Assembly: GCA_037974665.1 (NCBI GenBank)
Contig: CM075780.1
Location: 54,291,594-54,355,593 of the forward strand
DNA length: 64,000 nt
Direction: 5' to 3'
Source of the DNA: Ehretia macrophylla
Lineage: Eukaryota > Streptophyta > Magnoliopsida > Boraginales > Ehretiaceae
Under the pieces are notes generated by a model that saw only the letters and a list, made by a program, of their open reading frames with translations, did not search any database and was not told the DNA's origin. Positions 46,781-56,254 of the stretch are shown here, piece by piece (position 1 is the first letter of the stretch; each line of letters starts with the position of its first letter). A program made the position numbers and the translations under genes.

Positions 46781-48392
46781 CAACAAATAAATTTTGTCAG
46801 CTTGGGCTCTCTGATAATCAATTCAAATTTAAATGCAATAATATTGCAACTCGTGAAGTCCGGGAGGTGGTCCCTCAACAGTTGCCTCTATAATATGTTA
46901 ACACTAATTAAAACGGTTTCTTCTATCCTCCCAATTACTGGACCACAGCTATGTCTTTTCCAGGTCTAAAAGACAACCATTCTGCATCTGTCAAGTATAA
47001 ATGTGATGTTTAAGTCCCACCATTCATCTACATCACAATTAGAAATGGTATTGCAAATTTGAATTCTCACGTAATATTATATTATTATTCAATTGTGTTT
47101 AAATAATAATACAATTATTTAATTTTAATACTTAATGATTTACATCATTTCATTGTAAATATATCGTTACTTTTATTATTAATCTTCCTAGTAACATTAT
47201 CATCTTATGAGATTGGTATTCAAAGCCTAACCTAAAAATTAAATAGTTTTACATCAATGTTTTAGATGATAATCTATGCTTCAAGGTGGGGCAACTTTTT
47301 GGCGAAACGCGTGATAACAATGACATTTCTTGTTGTTTAGGTAAAAGTTCAAAAATGGTTCACACCTCACAGAACATCACTGATATTAAACTTTGTCATT
47401 TTTTTTATTGAATGAATGAGACTTCCTGCTAAGGCACTTCAAATTGACCTATGCCCCCTAAAATGTTCCCCCTTTTCAAGTTTCTACGCCTTTGCCTTTC
47501 TGAAGTATACTTTCAGATCAAAGAAAAGATCATCTTATTGCAATATCTGTAATATGTATAATCTAAGAAAAAAGTAAGTGTAGCTTTCTTCCAAGGAATC
47601 ACTAGCTAACTTAACGTTCACTATTATCTACTCGTACCATTTTGCCTCTGATAACGCCTCTTTACCTCTTATTTGATAATTCATAGAGAATTTATTACCT
47701 ATTTGAGAATCTAATTATTTCATATGAATAAATCAAAACTTTCAAAATTAATATATAAGATTATGAATTACATCATTTAATATCAATTGATTTTAGAAAA
47801 AAACTTCAGGTTAACTACCATGATATCAGAGTATTAATCCTATATTATCTATCATTGTGCAACTCATTCATTTTTTAAGCATTGACTTTGGTGTGCAGCT
47901 CTTTCTAATACCACGTTATTCATTGCGTCTTCAACAATTGTCTTTTGGATGCAACCGGTCCAACTTCGCTGCTTCTTTGACCATGTGAATCAATTAATCA
48001 CATATCACATGTGAATAAGCTGGTGGATAATCTAATTGTTCCAAATGGGTAATCAAGATTTTCAAAACTAATATATAAGATCCTACAGTATACCATATAA
48101 CACCAATTGGTTTTAAAATGAAATATTAGGTCAACTATCATCAACATGATTAGTATAACATTAATCGTTACTATATTTTATGATGATTGAGAACTCTTTC
48201 TGAAAAGCCTTTCTACATCACATTAAGGGTCATATCTCAAGATCCAGCTGAAGAAGGTATAATTTACATTAGTTAAGTACAAGAACTATCATAATTGACT
48301 AAAATTAAATTAATTTTTTGATTGATCTGGACCGAAGACATGAACAGATTTACAGCCATGCCCCTAAGGCTTTACGCTAAGCTAATCCCTTA
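46781..48392. other. Intergenic, with a diverged repeat pair
   Basis: No gene seen. The segments at about 47,745-47,830 and 48,055-48,160 share TTTCAAAA-TAATATATAAGAT, AATTG-TTTTA and GGT-AACTA phrases, so they are two diverged copies of one dispersed repeat. Confidence 0.4.
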
Positions 48393-48727
48393 GGGTATTT
48401 TCAATGCAGTCTTTAAATGTAAAACTTTTTTAATTTAGGTATTTTTAGAGACTCCAATCTCTAAAAATAATACTATTCATGACAAAAATACGTGAGGTCT
48501 ACCACTTTTGGCTTAAAAGATACCAAAATAGAGACCTAATTTATATTTTCTTCCACAAATTTGTTAAAAAAATAGAGACTGAGTCTCTATATTGACATCT
48601 TTTAAGCCAAAAGTAGTAGACCCTACGTACTTTTGTCATAAATAGTATTTTTTTAGAGATTAAAATCTCTAAAAATACCCAAATTAAAAAAAAAATTTGT
48701 ATTTTAGACACTCTATTAAAGATAGCC
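48393..48727. mobile_element. PIF/Harbinger (Tourist-like) MITE, almost a perfect palindrome
   Basis: 335 bp flanked by TTA on both sides (48,390-48,392 and 48,728-48,730). The arms pair along almost the entire length: left GGTATTTTTAGAGA, ACTATTCATGACAAAAATACG and TTTTGGCTTAAAAGAT recur in reverse complement on the right. Transcripts would fold into a long hairpin. It lies 1 kb beyond the 3' end of the host gene at 49,773. Confidence 0.85.
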
Positions 48728-48730
48728 TTA

Positions 48731-49772
48731 GATTGTGTTAGTCATTACTTTTTTTATTTTATTTAAAGAAATTCTAAAGTATTTTAGATTACTTAAAAAC
48801 ATTGTACATGAAAATAAATCCCAAAATTTATTACATTTGAACTAAGATTCATATTATTAGACCAAATGGCAAGCGGTGTGTTAGCCATTACTTGTACAAG
48901 TGTCAAGTATTTTATGCACAATTGGCCTTTCGTAGTTTTAGCACGACATCGTGCTGCATCAGCTAAAGCAATTTCGTACCTGTATCATATACGCTAAACT
49001 TATATGATACAGAGTTCACTTAAATCTTTCGAAAAAAAAAAAAAATCATTATAGATACCTTAGTCACCGATTTTTTTAATTTTTTTTTTTTGTCGTAATT
49101 GTTAAAAAAAGTTAACTAGTAGAAAGAAACATAAATATATATATATATATATAACGACAAATTTGAAGAACAAATTATTGGGACATCATGATGATTTGCC
49201 ATGATAAAGGCGCATGTGCACCAACAACCAAATATCATAAAAGAACCTTTTACTGTGATCAGAGAAGCCTTTGCCCTCATTAATGTAACGGCGACACTTC
49301 CGTCAATTAATCAAATGGTCCGATTAAAAGATAATAGGGCTAACTAACTTTATATGTGAGACGCACTTTTTACACTCTACCGGATCATTCAATAGCCCGA
49401 ATGAATGAGTTTTCTTAATAAAACATTATCATTTACTAAAATGATTACCAGCTTGAGCCACTACTGAAGGTCGGTAGATACAAACACATTACCACATAAA
49501 AGTATGGATTTCAAATTGAACAACATCATTGCGTGATGTTGCGAACTTTTATCTAGCCTTCCAAAATTAATGATATCAAACAGAAGATTAACAGCAACTG
49601 CCATCTTTTCCTCAACTGCTAAAGAAAATCAAGCATCCATAGAGCTTAAATTTGACAAAACTCTATTATAATTGGAAAAAAAAAAAAAAAAATAAACTAA
49701 AATTAATACACAGAACTAATCATTGTAAATGTATCTAATAGATGAAGAAGCAAAAAAGTAATAAAATAAAAT
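48731..49772. other. 3' flank of the host gene, non-coding
   Basis: AT-rich, with an (AT)n tract at 49,134-49,153 and two A/T homopolymer runs (49,030 and 49,676). No gene seen. The 3'UTR of the minus-strand gene must lie at the upper end of this stretch; no canonical AATAAA was found close to the stop. Confidence 0.5.
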
Positions 49773-50732
49773 CTAAACACATCCAATTTCTACATGGGAT
49801 GTGTTTTGCAAACCTGATTTAATATCAAGTGGTCTGAAAGTTGAAGGAGAAGAAGCCAATGGAAGTACCTGTGAAGGAGCTGAATGGTAAAGGGGTAGCT
49901 GATGATGCAGATCCCTCTCTTTGTTCTTAGCAATAAGAGAAATAAAAGAACCCTCTTTCTCTTCAATGACAACAGTTGAATTTGAAGAAGTTTTAATGGC
50001 AGAATCTTGCATAGACCCACCATTTCTGAGGGCCCTTTTCTCTGCTTCTTCCATTAATCTTTTCATAAGCTTCTCTTCAGCATCTCTCAAGAACTTAAAC
50101 TTTGGTGGGGGTGAAGATCTCACCCTATTCAACTCTGCCTCTGTGATGGATTCAAAGAGAGGATTGAATCCATGGTGGCTATAAGAATCCAAAGGATGAT
50201 GAGCCTTCATTGGTGGTGATGACAAAGGAGTAAGAAAAGGTGTATCAACAGCAATGATAAGGTCACTTAAGCTTCTTGTTCTTGACCCTCTTCTACTCCT
50301 ATCACCCCTTGATTTTCCATCATCAGACTCCAAATCTTCCTTGGTTTCTTCTTTGATTGTGAAGAGAAACCTTGGTGGTCCACAGAGATTGTGCAGCCTC
50401 ATCAGCTCTGATTCAGCACCTTCTTCACCAAACCCTTTCAGCAACAAATCTTTGCCACTGCCGCCATGTTCCAAATCTTCTCCGTGCGAGCCATTAATGG
50501 CTTCAGCGTTTCTCGCAGAGGCAGTAAGCGCTTGATTGTTCACAGGAGTTTGTTTCTTCCAACAAAATATATAAGAAACCTCTGTGACTATGCTAGTATA
50601 ATGATCCTCAAGTTCTCTTTTGGTGATTCTCTTCTTCCACCATAGTAGATAGAATAATTCTGCAACAAGCCCCAAGAGGATGCATCCAAAGGCTAAACTC
50701 AAACCAATGCCTAAACCACTAAAAGATGCCAT
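49773..50732 (-). CDS. Conserved-looking single-pass membrane protein of unknown function
   Basis: A 319-codon intronless frame, the only convincing host gene. Residues 6-32 (from GLGIGLSLAFGCILLGLVAE to the WW) form one membrane segment, closed by KKRITKRE, so a signal anchor with the long tail probably in the cytoplasm. The tail is hydrophilic. It has a CGPPRFLFTI motif (117-126), an acidic patch, the basic Ser/Arg segment RSRRGSRTRSLSDLI (145-159), Pro-rich FLTPLSSPP, an SSPPPKFKFLRDAEEKL motif, and a short charged helix to residue 236 that could be coiled coil. I recall similar plant proteins without known role, but cannot name the family. The start is the first ATG of the frame, placed just before the membrane segment. 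A TATA box and a likely 5'UTR intron (51,112-50,741) lie upstream. Overlapping frames on both strands are shadows. Confidence 0.82.
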   Translation of the reverse strand: MASFSGLGIGLSLAFGCILLGLVAELFYLLWWKKRITKRELEDHYTSIVTEVSYIFCWKKQTPVNNQALTASARNAEAINGSHGEDLEHGGSGKDLLLKGFGEEGAESELMRLHNLCGPPRFLFTIKEETKEDLESDDGKSRGDRSRRGSRTRSLSDLIIAVDTPFLTPLSSPPMKAHHPLDSYSHHGFNPLFESITEAELNRVRSSPPPKFKFLRDAEEKLMKRLMEEAEKRALRNGGSMQDSAIKTSSNSTVVIEEKEGSFISLIAKNKERDLHHQLPLYHSAPSQVLPLASSPSTFRPLDIKSGLQNTSHVEIGCV

Positions 50733-50740
50733 ATCTCCGC

Positions 50741-51112
50741 CTGAAAACTTACATTCAAACTCAACAAACTTATACTATCTCCTCATATGTATGCAGCACA
50801 ACTATTGCTTCAAGCCTAAACTAAAGCCAAGATATATTTTTCTACAAAAGCAAAGAAGTAAATGTGAGAGATATTCAACATTTGTAAAGAAACATACCCT
50901 TCTTGAAAATGGTATGACAATATCAGAATTTGGCTTGAGAACCACGAGACTGAAGAGGGTATCTTACACTCAAAAGTTACACATAGTGAAAACAGCAGGC
51001 ATGATTCCTTAAAATAAAGCTTCTTTATGGACACCTTATATTGCCTAAAAAACACGCTACAAAGAAAAACTTGGCGGAGAATTATAGGCCTGAGGAGAAA
51101 CAAGGAAATTAC
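50741..51112 (-). other. Probable 5'UTR intron of the membrane-protein gene
   Basis: On the minus strand: donor ATTGAAAG/GTAATTTCC (G at 51,112) and acceptor GTAAGTTTTCAG/GCGGAGATATGG (AG at 50,742-50,741), 8 bases before the ATG. The T-rich interior and the good acceptor support it. It is inferred from the sequence only. Confidence 0.5.
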
Positions 51113-51227
51113 CTTTCAATGTGTAGTTGGCAACGACCCAGAAAAGCAATTGCCGTAAAAGAAATGGTGAAATATATTAACTAGTTTCTTTGTTTTGATA
51201 AAATTGTATAGAGGGACGAAAAGTAGC

Positions 51228-51234
51228 ATTTATA
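51228..51234 (-). promoter_or_regulatory. TATA box of the membrane-protein gene
   Basis: The minus strand reads CATATAAATGC, with TATAAAT at 51,234-51,228. It is about 90-120 bp upstream of the proposed intron donor, which leaves room for a short non-coding first exon starting near 51,200. Confidence 0.5.
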
Positions 51235-51435
51235 TGAGTTGGCATGGAGAGACGTCTAGACTGACAAATCTTTGTTGTGTGTGCGTGTGGGCGGCATGGT
51301 TGTAGGGGTCACATCCTCTGTGGATGACTCACATGGTTGGCAAACATTGCATTAACCAAAATATACAAAAATATTTAAAGTTTGAATGATACAAAAATAC
51401 ATATATAATATATATATTAATTGTGAGAGTGAGAA

Positions 51436-51500
51436 TGAGTGGAGTGGGGGGGGGGGGTGGGATGGGGGTGGAGGTAGGGGATAGATAGGGGATGGGTAAG
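51436..51500 (+). repeat. G-run tract upstream of the host gene
   Basis: A run of 13 G (about 51,446-51,458) followed by GGG, GGGGG, GGGG and GGGG within 65 bases. It lies about 210 bp upstream of the TATA box of the minus-strand gene, with the G-runs on the gene's template strand. Confidence 0.7.
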
Positions 51501-51504
51501 GTCG

Positions 51505-52305
51505 GGTTGAAGTGGGTGAGTTTCAAAAAATATTTTCTTATTTCAAAGAATAAGAAAATATTTTTTATTTTTTTGAATAAAAATTTTTATTTGACTAAAA
51601 AAAATTTTTAATTGACCAAATTTTTTATGTTACCAAATATCGAAAAATTTGAAAAATATTTTTCAAAAAAATATTTTACTGCAAAAAAAATGAAACTTAA
51701 AAGAAAAAATAGTTCAAAATCTTATATAGTGTTTTTAAACTATATGATTTTTCTTTTAGAACCAGGAATGACAATAAAAAGTTGCAAATAGCTCATTGTT
51801 GACACGATAATATATATAAATCATTAACTTTTAGTATTCAAAAACTATATTTCTTAGAATATTGAACGTTTACTTTATTAGGATGGCAACACGAATTGAA
51901 TTAATCTGAGTTAAATTATTAGAATAATTGAAATACTAGGAGCAATATTAATGAGCTTAAATTAAAAGATAAATTGGCATCACATGAAAATGAAAATAAA
52001 AGTAAAAATTAAATAAAACACAATGAAGGATAAAGGGAAAAGAAAAAGCAAATGGCTTGCATCATTCATGTAGAGATCCGCGTAAGGCCGCAAGATGGTT
52101 AGATGACAGCTCTATTCCCCTTTGGATATATGTAGTTGGGCCTGTCGTCAGTGGAATATTGCAAGTGTCACACACATGCATGTAACAAAAAAAAATTGAT
52201 TCATTGCACCCAAAAAAAAAAATTGATTCATATTGATAGGGATTTTCGAGCAAGTCCAGTTTCGAGAAACAAAAAAATTATAATATAATTAATTGCTTAT
52301 AAAAA
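51505..52305. other. AT-rich promoter-distal stretch
   Basis: A/T homopolymer-rich. Contains a small direct repeat AAAAAAAATTGATTCAT (about 52,188 and 52,214). No gene or element termini seen. Confidence 0.4.
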
Positions 52306-52309
52306 TAAA

Positions 52310-52560
52310 AGGTAAGTCTAAATATAATAAAGAGTAGATTTTATAAATAGTCCCTATTGTTTACTTAGATTTTCAACTTATATAGTCTCTATTGTTTAAT
52401 TTAGTCATCATTGTTTCTTAAGATTTGTCAATTTTGTCTCTGCCGTTAAAATCTAGGCTAATTCTAATAGAGTTCAAGGACAAATTTGAAAAAAAAAATG
52501 TTCAACTTAATCCCTATTATTTTATATAAAATTTATTATAGTCTTCAATATTTACCCAAA
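52310..52560. repeat. Single-arm fragment of the TAGTCCCTATTGTTT family
   Basis: Units such as ATAGTCCCTATTGTTT, TAGTCTCTATTGTTT and TAGTCATCATTGTTT, followed by GCCGTTAAAATC. It is homologous to the left arm of the Mutator-like MITE at 38,138. No opposite arm was found nearby. Confidence 0.5.
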
Positions 52561-52839
52561 AAATTGACATAAATCCCCAAGTTTTGTATGTATGCCATAT
52601 TCATTCCTATTGTTTTACAAAACATTCAAATTAGATGTTGCAAAAAATACACATAGACACACACAAATACAAACGCACACACAAAGTGCTATTGTGTGTT
52701 TGTATGAATATATACAATATCACCACTTGAAATTAGTAGGGTTAGGGCCACCTAAATTCTATTAATTTATAAAGATATTTTAATATTTTCAGCTTAATAA
52801 TTAGGACATCACCACTTTTTCCATTGTAAGGTACGATCT

Positions 52840-55800
52840 ATGGAAAACATGACCTTCAAGACTTTTGGCGAACCCTTAGATAGAGACGTTATTAATGAAT
52901 TGTGGGTCGTCATAATCAATGGGTTCGGATGCCATCAAGAAATAGATGTCAATCTATCACGACCCCATTTTTCACTAATTAGCCCGAGCACTACTATCTA
53001 TAAAAATATCGAACAACTTAGGATTGTGATGTCACGAGCTTAAGAAAATCACTTTTTCTAAGTCCACTAAGACACACTACATTAGCTCGAGCACTATTAT
53101 CCATAAAATAATATATCCAGCCATTAGAACATCTCAAATACATTCTACCCAATACATCAAAACATGATAATAAAAGTCTTCCAAACTTCCCAAGATGGAC
53201 ATCATATTACAAAATAAGAAGTCTTTACTTATAACAAGAACTACATAACCATAATATGCGTATAAACAACATGTCCATCCAAGGCACATCAAATATAAGT
53301 CTAGCTAACACTTCCAAACTCCTTGAAAACAGCATTATAACACTTGCAATATGCCACTAAGACAAACAACCCTATACAAGCATTCATTCCACAACCATCC
53401 CAAACACAACCTAGACACTCTCATAGAGATAAAAGATCACATAGCCATCAAGCAACCTTACTTTAAACACGTTTATAACAGGTACAAGTTCCAACATATA
53501 TTACCCGATCCGACCTCAAGGCGACAGACGAGGAAAAACGGACAGAGTTTTTCCTGTACTGAGAACAATCCAAAACCTGTTCATTCAACTCAATAACAAG
53601 CATTCAACAACCCAACTACCACAATTCAAGCCTATCAACATGTACATGGCCAAGTTTACTTCCAACCTACAAAACGTTCGTCAAACCATCAACAAACAAC
53701 CAACATACCACTATAATATAAGTTGTCTGACACACTACATCAACATATTTATAAAGATACATACCGCATAATATAATGAACTTCATAAGCCTAACCACCT
53801 ATAGATAACAAAATGGACTAATGAAATTACATTGCAAGTCTACTAAATTAAAAGTAATAACTTAAATTAACATATATTACATATAGCAACAAGCCTCCAT
53901 GAACACATAAATCAACAAGTCTCCATGAACATAGAAATCATCAAAGCAACCAAACTAAGTCTCAGGCTCATCAACAAGATCAATAGGACGTATTCCACAT
54001 ACTCCCCCTCAAGCTCACCTGAAATGCTAGCAAACAGGTGTAAGTTTCCACGAACTCAGTGAGGGGGGAAATAAGAAGCGATTTGAAAAACATTTTACAT
54101 TTGGAAACTCCTTTTTGAAAACATGTAATAAACAAGAACATGCAACAAGTATAAATGTGCGAGTAATTTAAATAATCACATAGTAACGATATGTTCGTTT
54201 AGTTGATGTCGATCCCCTATACGCCATCAAGAACTCTTTCCCTATACGCCCACGATGTACTCCGGATGTATATCAATTCCTACGACCCATACCCTGTGAA
54301 GCTTTCCATTCACACGGGATAGGGATTAGAACCTCGGTAGTCATGTCATTGCCTAGCAAGCCCTATGTTGCCCAGTGCAACATGAACGCTATTGTGTATG
54401 TTTTAAAGGTTGCAACCTTTCACGACATATCACATTTGCATTCACTTTTAATCACGTTCACGCATTCACGAAAATCACATTCACGCATTCACGACAATCA
54501 CATTCACGCATTCATGACAATTAGAGGAAACAACAAAGTAGGTTGTTTTCCGAACACATTCATAATTCATATTCAATTAACAAGTTATAACCAAGCAAGC
54601 AAGCAAGCATTTAAACCACACTTAGCACATGCATTTCCCCTTCATCCAATTTAACTACATTAGCAACAATACAAGTCTTGGCAACACATTCAACAATCAA
54701 AGAAGCTAAATCAACAACCTATGGAATTCCTAGCAACATATAAGCCAATTCTAACAACATACAATGCAATAACTCAACCATACGCTACCCCAAACTTCAC
54801 CTAGCATCAAACCAACTTAGCAAGCCATTAATACATCACGAAAGCAGCCCTGGAAGACACCAAACAGGCTGGCCAGCATTGGACAGCCCACTGTCCAACG
54901 CTGAAAAATTCAGCACACAACCACCCCCCAATTTTGCACCATTTCGCATTATCGAGCAATTACGCTATGCTACGTTGATATATTAACATGTATGGACTTC
55001 ATATATATGCTAGGAATCAAGTTTACACCTAAATTTAGCCATATAATTCAACAAACAACTCAAATAATCCAACTACAACAAGTTCTAGTTTATACAAGCT
55101 AACAACCAAGCAAAATGTTCTCTAAGGCCTAATTAGCAAGAATCATGAACACTCATAGCAATATAAAGCATAAATAATCAAAATGTTTCAACTTTAAATC
55201 AAGATTTTAGAAAATCCTCTCACATATTTTGCAAAATAAAGGCAAAATAAACCGATAGAAAGCTAGAACATGCTAAGACGAGTCAAGAACAAGTTTCGTT
55301 TCACTCCAATAGGCTTTTGATTGCTCCAAAAATGCTCAAAATCACAAGGGTTCACTATTCATTTTAGCTTGGGTTGGGCGGCTGAAATGGGGAAGAAAAG
55401 ACGATGTTTTGGCTTTTGTTTGATAAAATTTGCTTAAGTAAAAGTCAAATGGAGGTCAATGCAAGGTCAAAGGTCAATAAAAGGTCCAAATGACTAAGTT
55501 AACCTCCTATTTTGCTTCTAATTTCAATTCTAATACTCTAGTAAATGTCTAAGGTGATATAAGACTAATCTTAGGCTTAATTTTAACTAGTATATGCAAG
55601 ATTACTCTTATGTGGTCAAAGAAGATGAAAGGTCAACAATTAGCAATTCAATCGGATTTCAAATGCACTTTTAGCCTACTAAACATAAATAAATCATATA
55701 ATTGCACATATTAAGTATTAAATTAAGTAAACACATAATTTTTACATATAAAAGTTAAATAAACAAGTAATTTGCACATAGGAGTTAAACTGGGGTCTCA

Positions 55801-56001
55801 CACAATCACTTCTTGAATTTTCTTGGTGAAAATGACATCAGTACAAAAGTTTTTGGCGTAGATGAGATCATTGAAAATATGACAAGGTATTCTCAAGATG
55901 AAGTTGAAGTTGAAGCTAATAATGATACACTACTTTTAGAACTGGTGTCATGCAAGAAAGCACTCAAAGCATCAATGACATTCCAAAACTTCATGTTTTA
56001 A
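52840..56001 (+). pseudogene. Tigger/pogo-like transposase C-terminal tail, split by a solo LTR
   Basis: Two frame pieces flank the LTR 52,955-55,802: 52,840-52,954 (FGEPLDRDVINELWVVII, GFGCHQEIDVN) and 55,808-56,001 (FLNFLGENDISTKVFGVDEI, an acidic run, then VSCKKALKASMTFQNFM and a stop). Removing the LTR and one copy of CAATC leaves the frame open. The order FLN..E..IST..../DEII/acidic stretch/ALKA helix resembles the tail after the DDE domain in Tigger/CENP-B-like transposases, a comparison made from memory of the family pattern only. The catalytic part is not present; a genuine upstream region was not recognised. Confidence 0.4.
52955..55802 (-). repeat. Solo Tekay-type LTR in a transposase frame
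   Basis: TATCACGACCCC...GGGGTCTCACA, 2,848 bp, with a perfect 5-bp duplication CAATC (52,950-52,954 and 55,803-55,807). Landmarks in minus-strand sense: GGAAAAAC/GTTTTTCC inverted arms around GGACAGA near 53,531, the stem-loop at 54,254-54,274 (one pair broken), and the perfect 16-bp palindrome AAAGGTTGCAACCTTT at 54,405-54,420. A short CACGCATTCACGA-like tandem repeat lies at about 54,452-54,512. Confidence 0.92.
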
Positions 56002-56254
56002 TACGAGAAGGCAATCCTAGGACTTTTAGGTGTGTTAGGAATAATTAATTATGAGATTCAACTAGATTTGAAATTTAACAAAAGACAAGGTACTTATCAG
56101 TTTTCTCTGTTGAGGTATTAAATTAAAGCACAATAGTCAACCAAGTTTTAAACCCATAAGTGCCCGGCTCATGGTAGCTAGTGAACAAGTGGGCGAATTG
56201 TTTCCACTGGGATGCCTCGAAGTGAGTCTAAAATGGTCATATGCTAATAACTAA

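Noticed and set aside
49790-50535. Overlapping 77-, 87- and 93-codon frames in the membrane-protein gene
   Set aside because: Out-of-frame or opposite-strand shadows of the 319-codon gene.
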